Assembly (NCBI RefSeq): GCF_023822025.1
Contig: NZ_CP082909.1
Span: 1,912,001-1,976,000 of the forward strand
Origin: Endozoicomonas sp. 4G
GTDB taxonomy: Bacteria > Pseudomonadota > Gammaproteobacteria > Pseudomonadales > Endozoicomonadaceae
Length of the DNA stretch: 64,000 bases
Reading direction: 5' to 3'
Under the pieces are notes generated by a model. It searched no databases, had not been told where the DNA came from, and was given only the letters and a program-made list of their open reading frames with translations. Shown here piece after piece: positions 10,740-18,537 of this stretch. The stretch's first letter is position 1. Every line of letters starts with the position of its first letter. Both the position numbers and the translations under genes were made by a program.

Positions 10740-11126
10740 ATGCAAGCTACACACTGGATAGCCGTTGCGGCGGGGGGGGCACTGGGAGCCGTCCTCAGAG
10801 CCTTTGTCTATGAGCTGTTTGTACTGACCCGTAATCCTCATTGGCACCATTATCCGACCCTGACGGTTAACCTGGTGGGCTCAGTCATTATGGGTGTTTG
10901 CTGGTACCTGCTGGCAGAAAAAGCCATGTTGTCACCCACCTGGAAGCTCTTTGTGATGACGGGCTTTCTGGGCGCTTTGACCACTTTCTCAACCTTCTCC
11001 CTGGATCTTATGAGGTTGCTTCAATCCGATCAGTTTCTGACAGCCCTGCTCTATGGACTTGGCAGTGTGCTCGTTTGTCTGCTGGGGACCTGGCTGGGTT
11101 ATCAGGGTATCCGCTGGGCGCTTTAG
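10740..11126 (+). CDS. crcB: Fluoride efflux channel CrcB (Fluc)
   Basis: Small four-helix membrane protein that forms a dual-topology dimeric fluoride channel. The open frame begins at 10575, but the family N-terminus fits the ATG at 10740 (MQATHWIAVAAGGALGAVLR), which has AGGA 7 bases upstream; this gives 128 residues, the normal length. Signature segments are GGALGAVLRAF, TLTVNLVGSVIMGV and FVMTGFLGALTTFSTFSLD, the last with the conserved Thr/Phe/Ser pore residues. It follows rarA in the usual gammaproteobacterial order, but serS, normally next, is absent here. I saw no fluoride riboswitch consensus upstream. Confidence 0.93.
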   Translation: MQATHWIAVAAGGALGAVLRAFVYELFVLTRNPHWHHYPTLTVNLVGSVIMGVCWYLLAEKAMLSPTWKLFVMTGFLGALTTFSTFSLDLMRLLQSDQFLTALLYGLGSVLVCLLGTWLGYQGIRWAL

Positions 11127-11228
11127 CCGCTGGCTACACACTTAACCGTTTATCGGTTTTTCTGCATCGGCCAAAAGGCTGTTCTATGCTTCCTCAATTT
11201 CTTAGGGAAGAGGGGTAGGAGGCGTAGC

Positions 11229-12950
11229 GTGTACCTTTTTCGATTTATCTGGATCCTTGTTTTCAATCTGGTGCTGGCAGCTTACTGTTGGGGCAGTGCC
11301 AGTTCACCTGGGGAGAGAGCAGCCAGGAATGCTGAGAACAATCTCAACAAACTCTATTTTAATTACGTTTTTGCCGAAGAAAACGAGAGGCTGCTAAGAG
11401 CCATCATGGTTTCAGTGCGGCGACTTTATGACCGCAACGAGTTAGAAAAGAGTTTGGAAAGTCACTCCGCTCCAGATCATCAGATAGCAGACCGGCAGCA
11501 GCTACTCACCGACCTCGTTCAACAGGCCACCCGCCATGCTATTGCGAAAATCAATGGTAGCGATGAGCTAGGTAACAGTGATCTGCCCATGTTTCATATC
11601 CTGCAGGCACTCAGCAATGCGCCATCCATGCAGGAATCTCTGGATGTTGTTCATTGGTATAGCACCCAGCCGGTGCTGCTTAATGGCGTCATGGCTGAAG
11701 ATCGTATGGACTCCTTGGAGAACCTGATTCAGGAAGCGGTTCACAACAGTTTCAGAGAATTCCCGTCCAACCCACCCAGCCGGGAACAGCTAGCCCGGCA
11801 ACTCGGTTTTATTCTGCTGGAAATGCAGGAGCTTTTTCTCCGGGGCAAGGTGCTTCGTTCTCTGAGTTACAAGATAGACAAGCAAAAACAGAACCCGAAG
11901 ATTGCCAGCGACCCGGCATTTAAAATCTACCTGTCCCTGCTGACTGAGACTTTTAACAAAAATCCTACTCTCTGGCACACCAACAGCAAAGGTCGTCAAT
12001 ATCAGGAAGACCTTTCGGCCCTGTTTATAAAAGCCGCAGATCGTGAAGATTACGGTAATGAGTGGTACCAGCAGATCCGCAAGATTCTGGATGGTCAAAA
12101 GCCGGTGCGTGTCACTCCACCACCATCTGACCAGAGATCGGCCAGGCATCACTACGATGATGATGACGACGAAGAGGAAGGTTGGTTCGAACTTACGCCC
12201 CTTAGAGTAGTACTTGGGGTGGGTGCGATTTATGGCGGATTTCTCACCATTATTGCTTGTTTGGCTATCTTTGGTAGCGATACGGAATCGGCCATGCGGG
12301 AACGGCGGCAGGAAGAGGAGCTGCAAGAGAAGTTAGGCAAAGCACTTTACAAACCGGGTCAGAAAGGTGCCAAAAGAAAAGGTGCCAAAAGAAAGGGCTT
12401 GAGACCCCGAAAGGGTAACAAACCGGGTCAGCAAGATTCTGAAGACGAAGAACAATACCCGAAACCTACAAAGAAGACCCTTAAGGAGATCATTGACATT
12501 AAGAAAACCGTTTCAGACAGACTGTGGGATAATTTAATGTACCGAGTCGGGATTGAGGCCGGAGTTCTGTCTCCCCTTTTGTGCAATATGGATCCGACTG
12601 ATGTCGCTATACAGATAGCGTTCGAAAAAATCTCCCGATATTTGCATGAAAAAGGCTATATCGTCACAGATGAAGAGAGAGAGCGTCAGAGACAGGCGCA
12701 AAGAGAATATGCAGAGCGCTGCCAACGGGAGCAGGAAGAGGCTGCCAAAAGAGGCAGAACGTATAACCACACCAATACCAACACCAACTCTGGAACAACC
12801 TCTGAACAAGACCAATCCGGGTCTTCATTCGACTCCTTTTTCGAATTCGCTTATGAGAATTTTCCAAGCGGCGATGTCGAAGGTGGCGCCACCTTTGGTA
12901 CTGGGACTACTGGCGAGGCTCAGGGGCAGGATGCAGAGTGGGAGTTTTAG
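11229..12950 (+). CDS. Unknown exported/membrane protein with acidic and basic low-complexity regions
   Basis: A 573-residue protein of no family I recognise. It starts with GTG at 11229 behind a strong GGAGG. Residues 1-25 look like a signal peptide (RFIWILVFNLVLAAYCWGSA). A largely helical region (about 30-295) follows, then an acidic run (YDDDDDEEEG, about 310-320) and one hydrophobic helix (VVLGVGAIYGGFLTIIACLAIF, about 330-352). After it come a Lys/Arg-rich block with KGAKRK repeated twice (about 377-400), a second helical region with a charged run EERERQRQAQREYAERC, and an Asn/Thr/Ser/Gly-rich tail. The layout suggests a periplasmic head, one membrane span and a cytoplasmic tail if the signal is cleaved. 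It is flanked by crcB and a TnpB element, so it may be recently acquired. Confidence 0.7.
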   Translation: MYLFRFIWILVFNLVLAAYCWGSASSPGERAARNAENNLNKLYFNYVFAEENERLLRAIMVSVRRLYDRNELEKSLESHSAPDHQIADRQQLLTDLVQQATRHAIAKINGSDELGNSDLPMFHILQALSNAPSMQESLDVVHWYSTQPVLLNGVMAEDRMDSLENLIQEAVHNSFREFPSNPPSREQLARQLGFILLEMQELFLRGKVLRSLSYKIDKQKQNPKIASDPAFKIYLSLLTETFNKNPTLWHTNSKGRQYQEDLSALFIKAADREDYGNEWYQQIRKILDGQKPVRVTPPPSDQRSARHHYDDDDDEEEGWFELTPLRVVLGVGAIYGGFLTIIACLAIFGSDTESAMRERRQEEELQEKLGKALYKPGQKGAKRKGAKRKGLRPRKGNKPGQQDSEDEEQYPKPTKKTLKEIIDIKKTVSDRLWDNLMYRVGIEAGVLSPLLCNMDPTDVAIQIAFEKISRYLHEKGYIVTDEERERQRQAQREYAERCQREQEEAAKRGRTYNHTNTNTNSGTTSEQDQSGSSFDSFFEFAYENFPSGDVEGGATFGTGTTGEAQGQDAEWEF

Positions 12951-12991
12951 TAGCAGTAATTCTTAATTTTACCAATTCCCGCGTAAAGCAT

Positions 12992-13034
12992 CGCCCAATC
13001 GGGCGGTGATACAAGCGGTCAGTCCGCAGGACTG
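12992..13034 (+). repeat. Left-end subterminal hairpins of the TnpB element
   Basis: Two adjacent perfect stem-loops: CGCCC-AATC-GGGCG (12992-13005) and CAGTCC-GCA-GGACTG (13020-13034). Subterminal hairpins in the left end are what the Y1 transposase recognises in IS200/IS605 elements. They also lie in the tnpB 5' leader. Confidence 0.55.
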
Positions 13035-13086
13035 ATAATAAACATCAAGGTTTACGAAAGGCAATGCTTTCTGTAAAATATTTCGC

Positions 13087-14208
13087 ATGAAGACTAAGCG
13101 AGCCTACAAAGAACGATTCTACCCAACACCTGGGCAAACTCAGCTACTTGCTCAGTCGTTTGGTTGTGCTCGATTTGTTTATAACAATACGCTTCGTTTT
13201 CGCACTGATGCCTACTACAAAGACGGGAAATCCATATCCCACTCTGAGGTAGAAAAAAGGCTTGTCTCGCTCAAGACAGAGTTTCCATTTCTGGCTGATG
13301 TATCCAGCGTGATTCTTCAACAAAAGCTTAGAGATCAGCAAGAGGCTTTCAAGAAATTTTGTAATGGAAAAGCCAAATACCCTAAATTCAAGAAAAGACA
13401 CTCAAGACAAAGTATCCGGCTAACAAAGGCCGCTTTCAGATACAAAGATGGTCAGCTTTTCATTGCCAAAAGCAAAGATCCGCTGAATATCCGGTGGAGC
13501 CGACCGCTGTCTTCTGATCCTTCAAGTATCACCATCATCAAAGATCGGGCAGGCCGGTACTTTGTGTCCATGCTGTGTGAGTTTGAAGCTAAACCAATGC
13601 CTATTAGTAACAAGACAGTAGGCATTGATTTAGGTTTGAATGATCTGTTCATCACTTCAGAGGGTGAAAAATCCGGTAACCCAAGGCACACCAAACGCTA
13701 CGAGATAAAGCTCGCCTATCTTCAGCGTCAGATGTCAAAAAAGCAAAAAGGCAGTAGCAACAGAGCCAAAGCAAAGCTCAAGGTTGCACGACTTCATGCC
13801 AAGATTGCCGATTGTCGGATGGATGCCACCCACCAGGCATCACGCAAACTCATTAACGAGAACCAAGTTGTTTGCGTAGAGTCTCTGAACGTGAAGGGCA
13901 TGATCAAAAATCCAAAGCTGGCAAAGCATATAGCCGATGCAAACTGGGGAGAGTTTGTCCGTCAGTTGAAATACAAGGCTGATTGGGCGGGTAGAGGTCT
14001 GGTTAAGATAGACCGTTTCTTTCCAAGTTCTAAACGCTGTTCCAGTTGCGGATTTGTCCATGAAAGTCTGCCGTTGTCTATTCGTGAATGGGAATGTCCG
14101 GAATGCAAAACCCATCACGACAGGGACATTAACGCAGCGAAGAATATCAAAACCGCTGGACTGGCGGGGTTAGCCTGTGGAGCGACTGGAACGGGGGTAG
14201 AGGCTTAA
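13087..14208 (+). CDS. tnpB: TnpB, RNA-guided nuclease of IS200/IS605 family (OrfB)
   Basis: A 373-residue TnpB, of normal length. TnpB proteins are omega-RNA-guided RuvC nucleases, ancestral to Cas12, that cut at donor sites and promote element retention; that is family knowledge. The N-terminal helix-turn-helix-like segment (KERFYPTPGQTQLLAQSFG) is followed by the wedge/REC part. The RuvC residues appear intact: Asp181 in VGIDLGLND, Glu265 in VVCVESLNVKGM, and Asp345 within HHDRDINAAKN. A zinc ribbon with CSSCG and CPEC pairs sits before the last Asp. The frame is undamaged, so the protein could be active. The start ATG follows the left-end hairpins. Confidence 0.93.
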   Translation: MKTKRAYKERFYPTPGQTQLLAQSFGCARFVYNNTLRFRTDAYYKDGKSISHSEVEKRLVSLKTEFPFLADVSSVILQQKLRDQQEAFKKFCNGKAKYPKFKKRHSRQSIRLTKAAFRYKDGQLFIAKSKDPLNIRWSRPLSSDPSSITIIKDRAGRYFVSMLCEFEAKPMPISNKTVGIDLGLNDLFITSEGEKSGNPRHTKRYEIKLAYLQRQMSKKQKGSSNRAKAKLKVARLHAKIADCRMDATHQASRKLINENQVVCVESLNVKGMIKNPKLAKHIADANWGEFVRQLKYKADWAGRGLVKIDRFFPSSKRCSSCGFVHESLPLSIREWECPECKTHHDRDINAAKNIKTAGLAGLACGATGTGVEA

Positions 14209-14290
14209 AAGCCCCTACCTAGGGAAGGCGTGACGAAGCAGGAAGGTTCTTGGAGCGATCTAAGAACCCTCGCCCGAAAGGGCGGGGAGT
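14209..14290 (+). ncRNA. Probable omega-RNA 3' part / right end of TnpB element
   Basis: Directly after the tnpB stop lie nested stems: GGTTCT...AGAACC (about 14245-14268) and a terminal hairpin with loop GAAA (stem 14268-14287). In characterised IS605 elements the guide RNA spans the 3' end of tnpB and the right end, and the guide is the flanking DNA next to the right end. Here the guide would read the sequence just upstream of the manC start. Position by analogy, not by measured transcript. Confidence 0.5.
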
Positions 14291-14339
14291 GTCAGGGCAT
14301 CATTGGTCTCTGGAGAGAGGCAAACAAGGTGGACAACAC

Positions 14340-15719
14340 ATGATACCGGTTATTCTTTCAGGGGGCAGTGGTACACGCCTGTGGCCGTTAAGCCGGAAAG
14401 ACCATCCAAAACAGTTTCTGCGGTTACTTTCGGATGACTCGCTGATCCAGGAAACTCTGCTTCGCCTGAGGGGCGTTACTGAGCAGAAGCCTGTTGTCAT
14501 CTGTCATGAATCCCATCGCTTCAAAGTGCTCGAACACAGCCGCCAGATCAATCAGCCACTGGCATCGATTTTTCTTGAACCTGTGGCCAGAAATACCGCA
14601 CCGGCTCTGGCATTGGTTGCCTTGCAACGGGTGGCGCTGGGCAAAAACGAGCCTTTGCTGGTGCTGCCAGCGGACCATAGGATACTCGACACCAAGGCAT
14701 TTCAGCAGACACTGAACATCGCTGAACAACATGCCCTGACCGGGGCGCTGGTATCCCTCGGCGTTGAGGCGGAGGAGCCTCATACAGGTTATGGCTACAT
14801 CAAACGGGGAGGGCAGAAGGGCAATGCCTACCGGATAGAAAGTTTTCATGAAAAGCCTGATCTGGAGACCGCCACAAGCTATGTGGAATCGGGAGATTAT
14901 TACTGGAACAGCGGTATTTTCATGTTTCAGCCCGAGGCCTACCTGGATGAATTGCAGCGTAATGAGCCAAGTATTGTTGTAGCCTGTCACGAAGCCCTGA
15001 GTGGCTTGCATGGTGATCTGCAGTTTCTGCGAATTGATGAAAAGGCCTACGCCAGAAGCCCTTCCAACTCTATTGATTATGCCGTTATGGAACATGCCCG
15101 AAAAGGCGTGGTGGTTCCTGTCGCCTGTGGTTGGTCTGATATTGGCAGCTGGACTGCGCTTCAGGCTTGCTCCGAATCGGATAAGAATGGCAATGTCATT
15201 AACGGCAAAGCGATTGTCGAGCAATGCCGCAACAGCTATATCCGTTCCGGTCACAGAACCATAGCCGCAGTGGGTGTTGATAATCTGGTGATTATCGACA
15301 GTCACGATGCCGTCATGGTGGCTGCTGCCGATCATGTTCAGCAGGTGAGCGGACTGGCAAACCAGTTTCAGGCTGATGCCAGCGGTTCGTTGTTGCAAGA
15401 GGAAGAAGTTTTTCGTCCTTGGGGCCATTACAAAAACCTGTCGGTGGATAAAGGCTATTGCGTCAGGAAACTCAGCATTCTTCCGGGAGCATCCTTGTCT
15501 GAGCACAGCCATAAGCTGAGATCTGAAAGCTGGGTTGTGCTCAAGGGAGAGGCGCGGGTTTATCTGGATGGTCAGATCCATGACCTGGGGCCGGGCGAGT
15601 CGATCAATATTAAAAGCCCGCTCAAACACAGGCTAGAAAATATCGGTAAGGGCACGTTGGAAGTGATTGAAACCCAAACAGGGCCGACTCTCTCGGAAGA
15701 AGATATTGATCGGGTCTAG
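14340..15719 (+). CDS. manC: Mannose-1-phosphate guanylyltransferase / mannose-6-phosphate isomerase
   Basis: Bifunctional type II enzyme making GDP-mannose for polysaccharide or LPS. The ATG at 14340 gives 459 residues and puts the nucleotidyltransferase signature at the N-terminus (VILSGGSGTRLWPLSRKDHPKQFL, residues 4-27, positions stated in place of the full motif logic). Other motifs are VLPADH, FHEKPDLETA and the WNSGIFMF segment. The C-terminal cupin (about 345-450) is the isomerase, with RPWGHY, KLSILPGASLSEHSHKLRSE and the metal-binding His/Glu pattern. The frame is open back to 14250, but that stretch overlaps the right end of the TnpB element and is not coding. No other polysaccharide genes adjoin it. 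The algA/cpsB names are used for the same family. Confidence 0.92.
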   Translation: MIPVILSGGSGTRLWPLSRKDHPKQFLRLLSDDSLIQETLLRLRGVTEQKPVVICHESHRFKVLEHSRQINQPLASIFLEPVARNTAPALALVALQRVALGKNEPLLVLPADHRILDTKAFQQTLNIAEQHALTGALVSLGVEAEEPHTGYGYIKRGGQKGNAYRIESFHEKPDLETATSYVESGDYYWNSGIFMFQPEAYLDELQRNEPSIVVACHEALSGLHGDLQFLRIDEKAYARSPSNSIDYAVMEHARKGVVVPVACGWSDIGSWTALQACSESDKNGNVINGKAIVEQCRNSYIRSGHRTIAAVGVDNLVIIDSHDAVMVAAADHVQQVSGLANQFQADASGSLLQEEEVFRPWGHYKNLSVDKGYCVRKLSILPGASLSEHSHKLRSESWVVLKGEARVYLDGQIHDLGPGESINIKSPLKHRLENIGKGTLEVIETQTGPTLSEEDIDRV

Positions 15720-15729
15720 GAGCCTGATT

Positions 15730-16194
15730 TCACAAAGGCAACGCTGTCGTAGATTTAACCGAGGCCAGGGCCAGGGCGGTTTTGACATGACTGACGCCGG
15801 GCAGGGTCAGCAGTTCTTTCATGATAAATTCATTCAACGCCTGACTGCTGGGTGCCATGACTTTTAACAGATAGTCGCCGTCGCCGGTTATTGAGTGGCA
15901 CTCCAGTATCTGATCCATAGGAAGAATAGATGTCTGGAAACTTTCGGCAGAATGCTTGTGATGGGTTTCCAGTGTCACGGTGACAAACGCCGAGACATCC
16001 AAACCCAGTGCCTCCGGGTTCAACTGTGCCACCTGCCTTCTGATGTAACCCAGTTTTTTCAGACGGTTAATACGTCTGGAACACTGAGAGCTGGACAGAT
16101 TGACCCTGTGAGCCAGGTCTGCCAGAGAGACTCCATCTTCCTTCTGCAGACTATCCAGAAGACTTACGTCGTACTTATCCAAAGATTCAGTCAT
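15730..16194 (-). CDS. Lrp/AsnC-family transcriptional regulator
   Basis: A 154-residue regulator with an N-terminal winged helix-turn-helix (LDSLQKEDGVSLADLAHRVNLSSSQCSRRINRLKKLGYI) and a C-terminal RAM/ligand-binding domain (FVTVTLETHHKHS... ECHSITGDGDYLLKV). The ATG at 16194 gives the normal AsnC-type N-terminus MTESLDKYD; the frame extends to 16218 but that would run into an operator-like palindrome. It is divergent from hpd and phhA, so it is probably their aromatic amino acid-responsive regulator. AsnC-type regulators bound to a neighbouring amino acid catabolic operon are common; the ligand here is inferred from the neighbours. Confidence 0.93.
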   Translation of the reverse strand: MTESLDKYDVSLLDSLQKEDGVSLADLAHRVNLSSSQCSRRINRLKKLGYIRRQVAQLNPEALGLDVSAFVTVTLETHHKHSAESFQTSILPMDQILECHSITGDGDYLLKVMAPSSQALNEFIMKELLTLPGVSHVKTALALASVKSTTALPL

Positions 16195-16212
16195 CGTGAA
16201 CAGGGTCCTGAT

Positions 16213-16229
16213 ATGCAATCAAATTGCAT
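16213..16229. promoter_or_regulatory. Operator 1, ATGCAA-N5-TTGCAT
   Basis: A perfect 6+6 palindrome with a 5-bp spacer, lying 19 bp upstream of the Lrp-type regulator start. A near-identical palindrome lies 41 bp away, centre to centre (about four DNA turns), as expected for an Lrp-family octamer bending DNA. Binding is inferred. Confidence 0.65.
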
Positions 16230-16253
16230 GATGTTGTTGTATTGCTTTTTATG

Positions 16254-16270
16254 TTGCAACCATTTTGCAT
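16254..16270. promoter_or_regulatory. Operator 2, TTGCAA-N5-TTGCAT, overlapping likely hpd promoter
   Basis: Second copy of the palindrome (core TGCAA-N5-TTGCA). Its right arm TTGCAT could act as a -35 box, with TATCTA at 16289-16294 as -10 at an 18-bp spacing, so a bound regulator would cover the hpd promoter. The promoter assignment is weaker than the palindrome itself. Confidence 0.55.
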
Positions 16271-16484
16271 GACCACCCTTTTATACTCTATCTAATGTGG
16301 AAATGCAGCTCTTTCAATGAGTACTATCGCTCAGCTATAACCATTGAACCAGGGTGCAACCAGCCTTGAGCTGAACAATAAAAATCGAATAAACGTCTGA
16401 TGTGCCAAGGATTGGCCGTTAGACAAAACAGCGGACTTTACAGGGACAGTTAGCCCGAAGTCATCCATACAATGAGGATCATTT

Positions 16485-17573
16485 ATGAAAGGTATTGGTC
16501 ATTCTGCACAGGTTTCTGACATCAATCCCATGGGAACAGACGGTTTTGAGTTCGTAGAGTTTGCCTCTGCCGAACCCGCTGCGCTCCATGATTTCTTCAC
16601 CAGCCTGGGTTTTCAGGCAGCCGCTCATCATAAAGTCAGGGATGTCACTCTTTACCGGCAGGGCGATATCCATTTTCTGGTGAATGGTGATGCCGGCAGT
16701 TTTGGTCATGGTTTCTATCAACAGCATGGCCCCTGCGCCTGCTCTTTTGGTCTCCGGGTGGCCGATGCTGAATATGCCCTGGAGCGGGCCTTGAGTCTGG
16801 GCGCAGAACAAGGTGAGTCTGAATATTCTGTGGATGGTCGTGAAATCCCCTGTATCGTTGGTATTGGCGGTGCACTGGTTTACCTGGTTGAACGTTATGG
16901 CCCGGCGGGTACTCCTTACGACAGCGATTTTGAATTCGTTCAGGATCAGAAAGCAGCGCCTGCAGTGGGTCTCGAAATTCTTGATCACCTGACCCACAAT
17001 GTCGCCCGTGGCAATATGGACAAGTGGGCCGGTTTTTACGAAACCCTCTTTAATTTTCGTGAGATTCGTTACTTTGATATTGAAGGCAAACTGACGGGGC
17101 TGAAGTCCCGGGCCATGACCAGCCCCTGTGGCAAGGTCAGGATTCCCATCAACGAGTCTTCCGATGATAAAAGTCAGATCGAAGAATATCTTGAGCAATA
17201 TAAGGGGGAGGGCATCCAGCACATTGCCCTGACAGCTGCAAATATTTATGAAGCGGTAGACAGAATGAGGGGATTGGGAGTTAAATTCATGACGCCGCCA
17301 CCGGACACCTACTACGAAATGCTCAGTGAACGTCTGCCATGGCATGGGGAGAATGTTGAAGACCTGAAAGCCAGGGCTGTCCTGATGGACGGTGCGCCCA
17401 CTGCAGACGGTGGTTTGCTGCTGCAGATTTTTACCGAAACCGCCATCGGGCCCATCTTCTTTGAGATTATCCAGCGTAAAGGCGACGAAGGTTTCGGTGA
17501 GGGTAATTTCAAGGCACTGTTTGAAAGCATGGAGCGTGATCAGATTCGTCGAGGTGTCTTGCAGGAAAACTGA
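16485..17573 (+). CDS. hpd: 4-hydroxyphenylpyruvate dioxygenase
   Basis: Fe(II) enzyme turning 4-hydroxyphenylpyruvate into homogentisate, the second committed step of tyrosine breakdown (it can also feed pyomelanin). It is 362 residues long, normal for bacteria. The three iron ligands are visible: His168 in LDHLTHN, His246 in GIQHIALT and Glu327 in FFEIIQRKG. The C-terminal gating helix GFGEGNFKALFESMERDQ is intact. It is followed 60 bp later by phhA, and the regulator is divergent. Homogentisate 1,2-dioxygenase and later genes are not in the window. Confidence 0.97.
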   Translation: MKGIGHSAQVSDINPMGTDGFEFVEFASAEPAALHDFFTSLGFQAAAHHKVRDVTLYRQGDIHFLVNGDAGSFGHGFYQQHGPCACSFGLRVADAEYALERALSLGAEQGESEYSVDGREIPCIVGIGGALVYLVERYGPAGTPYDSDFEFVQDQKAAPAVGLEILDHLTHNVARGNMDKWAGFYETLFNFREIRYFDIEGKLTGLKSRAMTSPCGKVRIPINESSDDKSQIEEYLEQYKGEGIQHIALTAANIYEAVDRMRGLGVKFMTPPPDTYYEMLSERLPWHGENVEDLKARAVLMDGAPTADGGLLLQIFTETAIGPIFFEIIQRKGDEGFGEGNFKALFESMERDQIRRGVLQEN

Positions 17574-17633
17574 TTTTTCTGGTATCTCTCAGGTCGTGGT
17601 AGCTGCCAACTTTCGGGCGGCCACGAGCCTGAA

Positions 17634-18452
17634 ATGCAGCCCATCATAAGGAATTTCAGATTGAAGAAGCCCACTCACTATGTAGCCCGCAAACCTGACG
17701 AACAAGGTTTTATCGAGTATCCGCCCGAAGAGCATGAAACCTGGCGCATACTCTATGAACGTCAGATTAAAGCGGTGGAAAACAGAGCCTGCCCCGAGTT
17801 TATCAGGGGGCTGGACATTCTCGGCCTGTCTGCTGATGAAATCCCGCAGCTGAATGACATCACTGAAAAACTGCGCAAGTGCACCGGCTGGTCCGTGGCC
17901 AGGGTGCCGGCGCTGATCTCTTTTGACCGTTTTTTTGAATTACTGGCTAATCGTCAGTTTCCGGTAGCCACGTTTATCCGCACCCGTGAGGAGCTGGATT
18001 ATCTTCAGGAGCCGGATATCTTTCATGAGATTTTTGGCCACTGTCCTTTGTTAACCAACCCGGATTTTGCTCAATTGACTGAAACCTATGGCCAGTTAGG
18101 GCTCAAGGCCAGTAAGGAAGAACGGGTTTATCTTGCAAGGCTGTATTGGATGACCGTAGAGTTTGGTCTGGTCACCACAGATCAAGGGCTGCGCATCTAT
18201 GGCGGAGGTATTCTTTCCAGTTTTAAGGAAACCCGGTATGCCGTGGAAAGCAGTGCTCCTGAACGTCTCCCTTTTGATTTAATGACGGCTTTGAGAACTC
18301 CTTACCGCATCGATATTCTTCAGCCTGTCTATTTTGTTCTCCAGTCGCTTTCAGAGTTGCATCGTCTGACAGAAATGGATCTGATGGCACAAGTGCATGA
18401 AGCTATGAAACTGGGGTTATTAGAGTCAAAATTCACACCCAAAAGCCCCTGA
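17634..18452 (+). CDS. phhA: Phenylalanine 4-monooxygenase (phenylalanine hydroxylase)
   Basis: Tetrahydropterin- and iron-dependent enzyme converting phenylalanine to tyrosine. The 272-residue size matches the monomeric bacterial catalytic-domain form. Iron ligands are His131 and His136 in HEIFGHCPLL and Glu176 in WMTVEFGL. The pterin-binding region (RVPALISFDRFFELLANRQFP) and YGGGILSS are present. It forms an operon with hpd, so Phe is converted to Tyr and, after transamination elsewhere, to homogentisate. The partner phhB (pterin carbinolamine dehydratase), often adjacent, is absent here. A GC-rich inverted repeat overlapping the stop (AGCCCCT at 18444, AGGGGCT at 18467) may help end the transcript. 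Confidence 0.97.
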   Translation: MQPIIRNFRLKKPTHYVARKPDEQGFIEYPPEEHETWRILYERQIKAVENRACPEFIRGLDILGLSADEIPQLNDITEKLRKCTGWSVARVPALISFDRFFELLANRQFPVATFIRTREELDYLQEPDIFHEIFGHCPLLTNPDFAQLTETYGQLGLKASKEERVYLARLYWMTVEFGLVTTDQGLRIYGGGILSSFKETRYAVESSAPERLPFDLMTALRTPYRIDILQPVYFVLQSLSELHRLTEMDLMAQVHEAMKLGLLESKFTPKSP

Positions 18453-18537
18453 CTATTGCTGGCACAAGGGGCTGGTTGCTTTACCTCTAAGATCCTGATA
18501 GTTTTCGGCACTTTTGTGGGGCTGGCAAGAGAGTGTT

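Larger units (their letters stand above)
12970..14295 (+). mobile_element. IS200/IS605-type element carrying only tnpB
   Basis: The element consists of a left end with two short hairpins (12992-13034), tnpB (13087-14208) and a right end with a terminal hairpin (14268-14287) followed by GGAGTGTCA. There is no tnpA (Y1 transposase), so it is a non-autonomous IS605/IS1341-like unit. The outer limits are approximate: these elements lack inverted repeats and target duplications, and I placed the borders just outside the subterminal hairpins. Confidence 0.7.

Noticed and set aside
14424-15629. A 401-codon minus-strand frame over manC
   Set aside because: Shadow of a clearly recognised enzyme gene on the plus strand.
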